Source of the DNA: Planctomycetota bacterium
Lineage (GTDB): Bacteria; Planctomycetota; MHYJ01; JACQXL01
Reading direction: 5' to 3'
NCBI GenBank assembly: GCA_016235865.1
Contig: JACRIK010000021.1
Coordinates: 33,226-97,225, forward strand
Length of the DNA: 64,000 nucleotides
Position numbers and translations under genes: made by a program. Under the pieces are notes generated by a model, which worked only from the letters and a program-made list of their open reading frames with translations, was not told the origin of the DNA and ran no database searches. Positions 40,298 to 48,593 of this stretch are shown here, piece after piece (position 1 is the first letter of the stretch; every line of letters starts with the position of its first letter).

Positions 40298-41133
40298 ATA
40301 TGATTAATAACCATGTTAAGTTAGCCATAATCGGAGCCGGGAATATCGGCTTGTCCATTGCCAAGGGGTTGGTGGCCTCGAAACATCTTTCGGCCGGCCA
40401 GATTATCCTGACCCGGCGGAAAACCGGTCCGCTGGATTCATTCGCCCAAAAGGGCTATGTGGTCATGTCCGATAACCAGGAGGCGGTCAAGCGGTCCGGG
40501 ATTATCATTATCGCGGTCCGGCCCCAGGAGATTAACGGGATACTGCGCCAGATAGCGCCCAAACTGGCGGCCCACAAGCATCTCCTGATTTCGGTGGTTT
40601 CGGGCGTGGCAATCAGCCAGATTGCCGGCCAGATTAATAAAAAGGTGGCGGTTGTCCGGGCCATGCCCAATATCGCCGCGGCTATCAGGGAGTCAATGAC
40701 CTGTATCTGTGGGGATGACCAGTCCGCGGTTAAGCGGGCCGCGGAGGTTTTCGGGCTGGTCGGCGAGACGGTGATTATAGACGAAGGCCAGATGATTCCG
40801 GCCACGGCGCTGTGCGCCTGCGGGATTGCTTTTTTTCTCAGGGCCATCAGGGCGGCCTCGCAGGGCGGGATTGAAATCGGGTTCCATCCCGAGGAATCCA
40901 TCAGGATGTCAGCCCAGACCGCCAAGGGCGCAGCCGCGTTGCTGCTTAATTCGGAATATCATCCGGAAATGGAGATTGACCGGGTGACTACCCCGAGAGG
41001 GTGTACCATTGCCGGATTGAACCAGATGGAGCATAGCGGATTCAGTTCCGCCATGATAAAAGGGATTCTGACCTCGTCGGAAAAGGCCGAGGATTTGTAT
41101 AATAATTCTGACGGCGCCCGTAAGCGCCCTTAG
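40294..41133 (+). CDS. proC: Pyrroline-5-carboxylate reductase
   Basis: 279 residues. Rossmann motif IIGAGNIGLSIAKGL, then AVRPQEI, VVRAMPNIAA and the C-terminal ITTPGG-like TTPRGCTIAGLNQME. It reduces pyrroline-5-carboxylate to proline with NAD(P)H. The last residues (SDGARKRP) fall in a GGCGCC-rich stretch (41110-41137) that may be repeat-derived. Proline and arginine synthesis share glutamate as precursor, which explains its place after argR. Confidence 0.93.
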   Translation: MNMINNHVKLAIIGAGNIGLSIAKGLVASKHLSAGQIILTRRKTGPLDSFAQKGYVVMSDNQEAVKRSGIIIIAVRPQEINGILRQIAPKLAAHKHLLISVVSGVAISQIAGQINKKVAVVRAMPNIAAAIRESMTCICGDDQSAVKRAAEVFGLVGETVIIDEGQMIPATALCACGIAFFLRAIRAASQGGIEIGFHPEESIRMSAQTAKGAAALLLNSEYHPEMEIDRVTTPRGCTIAGLNQMEHSGFSSAMIKGILTSSEKAEDLYNNSDGARKRP

Positions 41134-41196
41134 GGGCGAGATGATATCCGGAAACTGCCGGGCAATAAACAACAGCAAGATATTAAAAACATTAAC

Positions 41197-41253
41197 CCCG
41201 ACAAATGCTGTCGGGATAAGAGACAGTAAGTCGCTTCGCTCCTAACTGTCTCT
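41197..41253 (+). repeat. Two-hairpin element upstream of argG
   Basis: CCCGACA/TGTCGGG (41197-41215), ATAAG, then AGAGACAGT/ACTGTCTCT with the loop AAGTCGCTTCGCTCCTA (41219-41253). AAAAGGAG and the argG start follow. The stem has changed at the same position on both sides relative to the argR copy (GCC to GAC), which keeps the pairing. Confidence 0.68.
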
Positions 41254-41270
41254 AAAAGGAGAGTAAGAGA

Positions 41271-42548
41271 ATGAAAGAACGAATTGTTATGGCCTACTCT
41301 GGTGGCTTGGATACCTCGGTGGCTATCAAGTGGCTCCAGGAGAAATACCATGCCGAGGTGATAACCGTAATCGTGGATGTCGGCCAGGGCGGCGACCTGG
41401 AGGCGGTCCGGAAAAAGGCGCTGACAATCGGGGCGGTCAAGTCCATCCTGATTGACGCCAAAGAGGAGTTTGTGGCCAAATACATTCTGCCGGCTATCAA
41501 GGCCAATGCGGCTTATGAGGATAGTTATCTCTTAGCCACGGCTCTGGGCCGGCCCTTGATTGCCCAACTGCTGGTCAAGGTGGCGGCTCAGGAAAACGCT
41601 ACGGCTGTGGCGCACGGCTGCACCGGCAAGGGCAATGACCAGGTCAGGTTCGATGTGGCGGTCAAGGTGCTCAATCCGAAACTGAAGATTATCGCGCCGG
41701 CCCGGGAATGGGATTTCACCCGGCCTTCGGCTATTGAATACGCCCGGGCCAACGGGATTCCGCTGGACGGGATTATCAAGACCAAGATTTACAGCATTGA
41801 CGAGAATCTCTGGGGCCGGAGCATTGAATGCGGCGTGCTGGAAGACGCCTGGTTCGAGCCGCCGGAGGATGCCTTTGATATGACTACATCGCCGTCGGCC
41901 GCGCCGGATATGCCGACCTACCTGACTATAGATTTTGAAAAGGGCGTTCCGGTCGGATTGGATGGCCAGAAGATTGAGCCGCTGGCGCTGATTAATTCGC
42001 TCAACATCATTGCCGGGGCTAACAGCGTCGGACGGATGGACCATATCGAGAACCGGCTGGTGGGCATAAAATCACGGGAGGTCTATGAATGCCCGGCCGG
42101 GACGGTCCTGCACATGGCGCATCAGGCCATGGAGTCGATGACCCTGACCCGGGACATGGCTCATTTCAAGAAGCTGATAGAGCAGAAATATTCGGAGCTG
42201 GTTTATTACGGGCTGTGGTTTTCGCCGCTCAGGGAGGCGCTGGACGCCTTTGTGGAAACCACCCAGCAGACCGTGACCGGCAAGGTCCGGATGAAACTAT
42301 ATAAAGGCACCTGCACGGCAGTTGGCCGGCAGTCGCCGTTCTCTTTGTATAACGTGAAACTGGCCACCTATGAGGCCGGGGATACCTTTAACCACAAAGC
42401 GGCTGAAGGTTTTATCCATCTCTGGGGCCTGGACCTGCAGACCTATGGCAAGGTCATCCGGAAGGCCAGCCAACCGGCGCCTGAGGCCGCGGTAACGGCC
42501 GAGGTTAATTGCCCGGTAACTGCGATTGATACCTGCTATACGGGGTAA
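41271..42548 (+). CDS. argG: Argininosuccinate synthase
   Basis: 425 residues. P-loop AYSGGLDTSVAIKWL at the start, then HGCTGKGNDQVRFD, PAREWDFTRP, ENLWGRSIECG and FNHKAAEGFI. It joins citrulline and aspartate using ATP. AAGGAG lies 9 bp before the ATG. It is slightly longer than the usual 400 residues through its C-terminal end. Confidence 0.96.
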   Translation: MKERIVMAYSGGLDTSVAIKWLQEKYHAEVITVIVDVGQGGDLEAVRKKALTIGAVKSILIDAKEEFVAKYILPAIKANAAYEDSYLLATALGRPLIAQLLVKVAAQENATAVAHGCTGKGNDQVRFDVAVKVLNPKLKIIAPAREWDFTRPSAIEYARANGIPLDGIIKTKIYSIDENLWGRSIECGVLEDAWFEPPEDAFDMTTSPSAAPDMPTYLTIDFEKGVPVGLDGQKIEPLALINSLNIIAGANSVGRMDHIENRLVGIKSREVYECPAGTVLHMAHQAMESMTLTRDMAHFKKLIEQKYSELVYYGLWFSPLREALDAFVETTQQTVTGKVRMKLYKGTCTAVGRQSPFSLYNVKLATYEAGDTFNHKAAEGFIHLWGLDLQTYGKVIRKASQPAPEAAVTAEVNCPVTAIDTCYTG

Positions 42549-42571
42549 TTTATCGTATGGAGTTTCAAAGT

Positions 42572-42647
42572 CCCCTCTATCAAGAGGGGATTTAGGGGTG
42601 TGTCGGTTAGTAATTAACACACCCCCTGCCCCCTCTTTTTAGAGGGG
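42572..42647. repeat. Three-hairpin repeat between argG and argH
   Basis: CCCCTCT/AGAGGGG (42572-42589), GGGGTGTGT/ACACACCCC (42595-42625) and again CCCCTCT/AGAGGGG (42630-42647). It looks like an insertion repeat and may weaken read-through from argG to argH. A related C-rich stretch is at 63900-63960. Confidence 0.65.
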
Positions 42648-42659
42648 AGTAAAAGGAAT

Positions 42660-44030
42660 ATGACAAAGACATTGTGGTATAAGAGTAAAAAAGGATTGAC
42701 CAGCGGCCTGATAGATGGTTTTCAACAGTCATTCTCAGTGGATAAGCGGCTGACTGATGAGGATATTGCCGGCAGTATCGCCTATGCCCAGGCGCTCAAG
42801 CAGGCCAAGGTGTTGTCAGGCAAGGAAACTATGACTATCAAGAAGAACCTGTTAAAGATGAAGAAGCAATTTGCTGTTCGCAACGGCGCCAAGGCAGAGG
42901 ATGTTCACACGGCTGTGGAAATGGAATTAACCAAGCTGTCCGGTAAGATGGCCGGGAAGATTCATACCGGCCGGAGTCGGAACGAGCAGGTGGTAGCGGA
43001 CGAGCGGCTGTATCTCAAAAAGGCCGTGGCCGGGATTCAGGCGGAGATTCATAATCTGCAGCAGGAGATTGTCAGCCAGGCCCAAACACATATCAAGGTG
43101 ATAATGCCCGGCTATACCCATCTCCAGCAGGCCCAGCCGATTTTGTTCAGTTACTACCTGATGAGTTGGTTCTTTGCCCTGGAGCGGGATAAGAACCGGC
43201 TGAGCGATTGCGCCCGGCGGATTGACGTGTCTCCGTATGGTTCCGGCGCCCTGTCCGGCAATTCCTATAAGATTGACCGGCGCAAGCTGGCTAAGCAATT
43301 GGGTTTTGGCGGTGTTTCTGATAATGCCCTGGACGCCATCAGTGACCGGGATTTTATCATCGAGTGTCTGTCCGGATGCGCCATTCTGATGATGCATTTG
43401 AGCCGGGTGTGCGAGGATTTGGTTATCTGGTCCACCGGCGAATTTGGGTTTGTCCGGATGGCCGAAGGCATTGCCACCTCAAGTTCTCTGATGCCCCAAA
43501 AGCATAATCCGGATGCGCTGGAACTTATCAGGGGCAAGACCGGCCGGGTCTATGGAAACCTGTTCAATATCCTGACCGTGATGAAAGGACTGCCCGGCGG
43601 ATATAACAAGGATATGCAGGAAGACAAGGCGCCGATGTTTGACAGTGTGGACACGGTCCAAGAATGCCTGAAGATTCTGGCGCTGGCAATCAAGACCATG
43701 AAGATATTCCCGGACCGGATGAGCCGGGCGATAAACAGCCGGATTTTAGCCACTGATATTGCCGATTATCTGGTCAAAAAGGGCGTGCCGTTCAGGTCCA
43801 GCCACCATATTGTCAGCAAGCTGGTGCGCTACGCCATAGCCAAACAGCAGCCGGTCGAGTCGCTGAAGATAAATGAGTTCAGGCGTTTTTCTAAATTATT
43901 TGATAAAAGCGTTTATAAATTGTTTGATATAAAGAAATCGATTGAATCGAAAAACACCCTGGGCGGAACCGCTACGCCGATGGTGAAGCAGCAGATAAAA
44001 ATAGCGCGGAAGTTATTAGAGCCAGTTTGA
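42660..44030 (+). CDS. argH: Argininosuccinate lyase
   Basis: 456 residues of the fumarase/aspartase superfamily. It shows HTAVEMELTK, KIHTGRSRNEQV, GYTHLQQAQPI and the signature SSLMPQKHNPD. It splits argininosuccinate into arginine and fumarate. The stop lies inside a hairpin element (44018-44051), whose left stem encodes the last residues. Confidence 0.95.
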   Translation: MTKTLWYKSKKGLTSGLIDGFQQSFSVDKRLTDEDIAGSIAYAQALKQAKVLSGKETMTIKKNLLKMKKQFAVRNGAKAEDVHTAVEMELTKLSGKMAGKIHTGRSRNEQVVADERLYLKKAVAGIQAEIHNLQQEIVSQAQTHIKVIMPGYTHLQQAQPILFSYYLMSWFFALERDKNRLSDCARRIDVSPYGSGALSGNSYKIDRRKLAKQLGFGGVSDNALDAISDRDFIIECLSGCAILMMHLSRVCEDLVIWSTGEFGFVRMAEGIATSSSLMPQKHNPDALELIRGKTGRVYGNLFNILTVMKGLPGGYNKDMQEDKAPMFDSVDTVQECLKILALAIKTMKIFPDRMSRAINSRILATDIADYLVKKGVPFRSSHHIVSKLVRYAIAKQQPVESLKINEFRRFSKLFDKSVYKLFDIKKSIESKNTLGGTATPMVKQQIKIARKLLEPV

Positions 44031-44051
44031 GTTTAGCGAATTACTGGCTCT
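44018..44051 (-). repeat. Two-hairpin element, antisense copy at the end of argH
   Basis: On the minus strand it reads as the family does: a CCGCC/GGCGG hairpin (about 44055-44068), ATA, then AGAGCCAGT/ACTGGCTCT with the loop AATTCGCTAAACTCAA. No minus-strand gene lies next to it, so not every copy can be a leader. Confidence 0.6.
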
Positions 44052-44354
44052 TATCCCGCCATAGGCGGAGTTGAAGTAAATAATAGTTACCCGGACAGCG
44101 AAACTGCAGAAAACACTTGACGGGGCAGATTTTTAGTCTATCGTATGTAATTTCAAATATGAAATTCCAACAGCACTTAACCTTGCGTGTTAAGCGCTGG
44201 ACTGTGTTAGGCAACCGTGCTAATACGACCCAGCACTTTGCGAAGCATAGTGCTGCCCGAAGGGAGTTGCCGAGCTAAGCGAGGCCTAACTGGTTATACC
44301 CGTTTCCATTTCATTTGCCGCATTAATCAGGTAGGGGAAGTGACAGGAGAATTT
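44031..44354 (+). promoter_or_regulatory. Promoter and structured leader of argC
   Basis: 324 bp without a gene. A weak promoter is visible (TTGACG near 44117, 16-bp spacer, TATCGT). A perfect palindrome AATTTCA-AATA-TGAAATT (44149-44166) lies just after it and could be an operator. The following leader folds well: CAGCACT/AGTGCTG (about 44231-44255), enclosed by TTAGGCAAC against GTTGCC and GGCCTAA. An in-frame ATG at 44217 is inside this structure and is not the start. Confidence 0.45.
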
Positions 44355-45371
44355 ATGTTGAAAGTCGGGGTGGTCGGCGCGACCGGTTACGCCGGGCGCG
44401 AATTGATAAAGATTTTGCTGAGGCATCCCAAGGTCAAGATAACCTCAGTCAGCGCCAGCGGCAACAAAATCGAACCTATCTCGGATGTATTCCCGGTATT
44501 CAGGAATCATCTGGATTTGATATGCGGCGAGTCGGACCCGAAGGCAATAGGCCGGGTAGCTGATTTTATATTTCTGGCCCTGCCGCATCGGGTTTCCATG
44601 AGCTTTGCGCCGCAGTTCCTGGAGTTGAATAAGAAGGTGGTGGATTTAAGCGCTGATTATCGCCTGAAGGATGAATCGTTGTATGAAACCTGGTATGGCG
44701 TAAAGCATTCCAGCCCCCGGCTGCTGGCCGCGGGTGTTTACGGTCTGTCGGAATTGTACCGGAAAGACATTGCTAAGGCCAGGCTGGTAGCCAACCCCGG
44801 TTGTTATCCCACCTCGGCCATTCTCGGGTGCGCGCCGCTGCTTAAGAAAGATTTGGTTGAAGCAGACCGGATTATCATTGACGCCAAGTCAGGAGTGACC
44901 GGCGCCGGCCGGGTGCCGGCCAGGCCGTTGCAGTTTTCCGAGGTGAATGAAAACCTCAAGGCCTATAAAATAAACCAGCACCAGCATATGCCGGAAATAA
45001 ATCAGGAGCTGTCCCGGCTGGCTAAATCAAAGATTGAGGTAACTTTTGTGCCGCATCTGGTTCCGATGAACCAGGGTATGCTGTCAACGATATATTTTAA
45101 TCTCAAGAAGGAATTGGTTGCGAAAGATTTAATAACGCTATACCGGAATTATTATAAGGATGAACCGTTTATCCGGGTTTTGGATGAGGATGTTTTTCCC
45201 GAAACCGGGCATGTCCTGAATACCAATTTTTGCGATATCGGAATAAAGGTCACCGGCCGGAAAGCGTTCGTAGTAACCGCCATTGATAATCTCTGGAAAG
45301 GCGCGGCGGCCCAGGCGGTCCAGAATATGAATATTATGGAGGGTTTTGACGAGAAAGCGGGTTTATTATAG
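44355..45371 (+). CDS. argC: N-acetyl-gamma-glutamyl-phosphate reductase
   Basis: 338 residues from the ATG at 44355 (AGGAGA 6 bp upstream). NADP-binding GATGYAGREL, catalytic Cys in VANPGCYPTS, then KSGVTGAGR, HQHMPEI and PHLVPMNQGML. It reduces N-acetylglutamyl phosphate to the semialdehyde. It starts the tight run argC-argJ-argB-argD, where genes touch or overlap. Confidence 0.96.
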   Translation: MLKVGVVGATGYAGRELIKILLRHPKVKITSVSASGNKIEPISDVFPVFRNHLDLICGESDPKAIGRVADFIFLALPHRVSMSFAPQFLELNKKVVDLSADYRLKDESLYETWYGVKHSSPRLLAAGVYGLSELYRKDIAKARLVANPGCYPTSAILGCAPLLKKDLVEADRIIIDAKSGVTGAGRVPARPLQFSEVNENLKAYKINQHQHMPEINQELSRLAKSKIEVTFVPHLVPMNQGMLSTIYFNLKKELVAKDLITLYRNYYKDEPFIRVLDEDVFPETGHVLNTNFCDIGIKVTGRKAFVVTAIDNLWKGAAAQAVQNMNIMEGFDEKAGLL

Positions 45372-46568
45372 ATGAGAAAAATATCAGGTTCCGTAACCGC
45401 GCCTAAAGGGTTCCTGGCCGCCGGCATCAAGAGCGGCATCAAGGAGAATAAGCTTGATTTAGGATTAATCTTCAGCAAAGTGCCGGCGCTGGCTGCCGGG
45501 GTTTTTACCCGTAATGAGATAAAGGCGGCGCCGGTAGAAATCTGCCGGGAATATCTGAAAGACGGCCGGGCCCATGCCGTTATTGTTAATAGCGGCAATG
45601 CCAATTGTCTCAGTGGACAGAAGGGATTCAATCAGGCCGTTGACATTACCAGGCATTTATCAGCCCGGCTGGGGATTCGGACCGAGGATGTGCTGATAGC
45701 ATCTACCGGCGTTATCGGCAAGCCGTTCCCGGCTGATAAAATAATCGCCGCCATACCGGAGTTGGTGAATAAACTGAGCCGGTCCGGCGATATTACCGTG
45801 GCCAAAGCTATCATGACGACTGATTTGGTTCTTAAGAAGGTTGCCGTGAGTATAAAGATCGGCGGCTGTAATGTGAAAATCGGCGGCATCGCCAAGGGCT
45901 CCGGAATGATACATCCAGACATGGCCACGATGTTGTGTTTCCTGACCACCGACGCTTCTATTGAGTCCGGCGCGTTGAGCCAAGCCCTGCGCGATGCGGT
46001 TGACGAATCCTTTAATGCCATAACAGTTGACGGCGATATGAGCACCAATGACTCCGTATTGATTTTGGCGAATTCTCTGGCCGGTAACCCCCGGATAAAG
46101 ACGGGCACCGGGCATTACCGAATATTCTATGATGCGTTGAAATATGTTGCCTCCTATCTGGCGAAAGAGATAGCCAAGGATGGCGAAGGCGCCAGTAAAT
46201 TCGTTGAGGTGGCGGTAACCGGCGCTAAGAATAAATCTGATGCCCAAAAGATAGCTGATCGGATTGCTAATTCGAGTTTGGTCAAGACAGCCATTGCCGG
46301 TGAAGACCCGAATGTCGGCCGGATTGCCTCTGCCGCCGGCGCCGCCGGGGTAAGATTTGATGCGGCCAGGTTAGAAATCTATCTGAGCGGGCTGAAGATA
46401 ATGGGCCAGGGGAAAATATATGACCAAGCCCGGGCGCGGGCCAGGAGATTGCTGCAGAATAACGCGATTAAAATAACCGTCAATCTTAATATGGGAAAAG
46501 CCACCGCGACCAAATGGACCTGTGATTTGACCGAAGGATACATAAAAATAAATGCAGCATATAATTAA
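45372..46568 (+). CDS. argJ: Glutamate N-acetyltransferase / ornithine acetyltransferase
   Basis: 398 residues, starting at the base after the argC stop. It is cut by itself at a Thr in KGSGMIHPDMATMLCFLTTD, as in all ArgJ; other motifs are NSGNANCLSG and DGDMSTNDS. It recycles the acetyl group from acetylornithine to glutamate, which explains the absence of argE here. Whether it also uses acetyl-CoA cannot be told. It overlaps argB by 17 bp. Confidence 0.95.
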   Translation: MRKISGSVTAPKGFLAAGIKSGIKENKLDLGLIFSKVPALAAGVFTRNEIKAAPVEICREYLKDGRAHAVIVNSGNANCLSGQKGFNQAVDITRHLSARLGIRTEDVLIASTGVIGKPFPADKIIAAIPELVNKLSRSGDITVAKAIMTTDLVLKKVAVSIKIGGCNVKIGGIAKGSGMIHPDMATMLCFLTTDASIESGALSQALRDAVDESFNAITVDGDMSTNDSVLILANSLAGNPRIKTGTGHYRIFYDALKYVASYLAKEIAKDGEGASKFVEVAVTGAKNKSDAQKIADRIANSSLVKTAIAGEDPNVGRIASAAGAAGVRFDAARLEIYLSGLKIMGQGKIYDQARARARRLLQNNAIKITVNLNMGKATATKWTCDLTEGYIKINAAYN

Positions 46569-47409
46569 AAAGGCCGAGGTTTTGATAGAAGCCATACCAT
46601 ACATCAGGAAATTCCGGCATAGCGTTACCGTGGTCAAGCTGGGCGGCAGCCTGGAAGACAACGGCCGGGCCATTACCGAAATCCTCAAGGACATTATATT
46701 CTTAAGCTCGGTCGGAATTAAGGTGGTCCTGATTCATGGCGGCGGACGGCGCATTAGCGCCCGGATGGCGCAGGCCGGCTTGCAGCCTGAATTCGTGGAC
46801 GGTCTGAGGGTGACCAATCGAGCCGTTATCAAGATTGTCAAGAAGACGCTGTATGAAAGGAACCTGGAATTAACCCGGCAGATCAAGCGTTTGGGCTGGA
46901 AGGCCAGGTCGCTCTGCGGCAAAAGAAACGAGATAATCTGGGCTGATAAACTGAAGCCTCAGGGTAAGGATATCGGTTTTGTCGGCGAGGTGTCATCGGT
47001 GCATACCAGACCGATTGTCAAGGCGTTTAATATCGGTGAGATACCGGTATTGACCCCTTTGGGTTTTGGCAACGACGGCCAGACCTATAATATCAACGCC
47101 GACCAGGCCGCTTGCGATATTGCCGCCTCATTAAAAGCTGAAAAGTTCGTTTTGATTACCGATATCAAGGGGATTCTTAGGAACAAGTCGGACGAGTCGA
47201 CCATTATTCCCACCCTGACCATAAAAAAGGCGCAGGCCTTAATAAGGAAAGGTGTTATTAACAGCGGGATGATTCCCAAAGTGAAGTCAATTATCAGCGC
47301 CTTAAGGCACGGCGTCAAGAAGACGCATATTATTGACGGCAGATTAGCCCATGCCATTCTGCTGGAGATTTTCACCGATAAAGGCATTGGAACGGAGATA
47401 GTAAAATGA
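46552..47409 (+). CDS. argB: Acetylglutamate kinase
   Basis: 285 residues of the amino-acid kinase fold: VVKLGGSL, LIHGGGRRIS, FVGEVSSV, NINADQAACDIA, LITDIKGIL and GMIPKVKS. It phosphorylates N-acetylglutamate and is usually the arginine-feedback step. It overlaps argJ at the start and argD by 4 bp at the end. Confidence 0.96.
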   Translation: MQHIIKKAEVLIEAIPYIRKFRHSVTVVKLGGSLEDNGRAITEILKDIIFLSSVGIKVVLIHGGGRRISARMAQAGLQPEFVDGLRVTNRAVIKIVKKTLYERNLELTRQIKRLGWKARSLCGKRNEIIWADKLKPQGKDIGFVGEVSSVHTRPIVKAFNIGEIPVLTPLGFGNDGQTYNINADQAACDIAASLKAEKFVLITDIKGILRNKSDESTIIPTLTIKKAQALIRKGVINSGMIPKVKSIISALRHGVKKTHIIDGRLAHAILLEIFTDKGIGTEIVK

Positions 47410-48581
47410 GTTTAACCGAAGATGTGGCAAAATTGTATCAGCAATATGTCATGCCGACTTACACCAAAACGCAAACGGTCCTGGTCCGGGGCAAGGGCAT
47501 CAAGGCGTATGACATAGAAGGAAAGGAATTCCTCGATTTCTTCCCCGGCTGGGCCGTATCCGGCATCGGTCATTGCCATCCCAAAGTGGTTTCGGCTATC
47601 AGGGAACAGGCGAAGAAAATGATTCACGTATCCAATAACTTTTATAATGAATTGCAGGCGCGCCTGGCCAAGAAAATAGCCGAACATTCGTTTGACGGCA
47701 AGGTATTTTTCTGCAACAGCGGGGCCGAGGCGGTTGAAGGCGCTATGAAACTGGCCCGCCGGTTTGGGTATCCGTCCCGATATGAAATAATCACCATGGA
47801 GAATTCCTTCCACGGACGGACGCTGGCGGCCATTACCGCGACGGCGCAGCCGAAATACCAGGAAGGTTTCGCGCCGCTGCCGGCCGGTTTCAGTTACGCT
47901 CTTTTTAACGATTTGGAGGCGGTTAAGGCCAAGATAACGGAAAAAACCGTGGCCATAATGCTGGAGCCGATTCAGGGAGAAGGCGGCGTTAATGTGGCCG
48001 CGCCGGATTTTTTAACCGGCCTGAGAAAGATATGCGATGAGAAAAAGATACTCCTGATATTTGACGAGATTCAAACCGGCATGGGCCGAACCGGCCGGAT
48101 GTTCTGTTACCAGCATTATGATGTCGTGCCGGATATTATGACATTGTCAAAAACACTGGGCGGCGGATTCCCGATCGGCGCGTTTATCGCCCGGCGTGCG
48201 ATTGCCGATACCTTGCAGCCGGGGATGCATGCCTCGACCTTTGGCGGCGGGCCGCTGGCCTGCGCGGCCAGCCTGGCAGTATTTGAAGCGATTGAGAATG
48301 GTGACTTGGCCGCCAAAGCGGAGAAAAGAGGCCGCTACCTGCGCAAGAAACTCCTCCAGCTAAAGAAGGATTTCAGTTTTATCAAGGCCGTCAGGGGAAA
48401 AGGGCTGATGCAGGGGCTGGAACTTGAAGTGGAAGGCGCGCCGATAGTCAACAAATGCCTGGAGCGGGGATTGCTTATAAATTGCACCCATAAAACAGTT
48501 TTAAGGCTGATGCCGCCAATGACCGTAAAGAATAAAGAAATTGATACAGCCATCGCTATTTTACAGGATGCGCTTAAATAA
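47406..48581 (+). CDS. argD: Acetylornithine aminotransferase
   Basis: 391 residues, a class-III PLP enzyme: FFPGWAVSGIGHCHP, FCNSGAEAVEGAMKLAR, NSFHGRTLAA, IFDEIQTGMGRTG and PLP lysine in LSKTLGGGFPIGAF. It makes acetylornithine from the semialdehyde. Translational coupling with argB is likely from the 4-bp overlap. Confidence 0.93.
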   Translation: MSLTEDVAKLYQQYVMPTYTKTQTVLVRGKGIKAYDIEGKEFLDFFPGWAVSGIGHCHPKVVSAIREQAKKMIHVSNNFYNELQARLAKKIAEHSFDGKVFFCNSGAEAVEGAMKLARRFGYPSRYEIITMENSFHGRTLAAITATAQPKYQEGFAPLPAGFSYALFNDLEAVKAKITEKTVAIMLEPIQGEGGVNVAAPDFLTGLRKICDEKKILLIFDEIQTGMGRTGRMFCYQHYDVVPDIMTLSKTLGGGFPIGAFIARRAIADTLQPGMHASTFGGGPLACAASLAVFEAIENGDLAAKAEKRGRYLRKKLLQLKKDFSFIKAVRGKGLMQGLELEVEGAPIVNKCLERGLLINCTHKTVLRLMPPMTVKNKEIDTAIAILQDALK

Positions 48582-48593
48582 GAAAGACTAAAA

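Noticed and set aside
44200..44290. Integron attC site
   Set aside because: GTTAGGC...GCCTAAC is in the reverse order of attC arms and no integrase is present.
44031..44354. T-box or other known riboswitch before argC
   Set aside because: No T-box sequence or other recognised riboswitch core was found.
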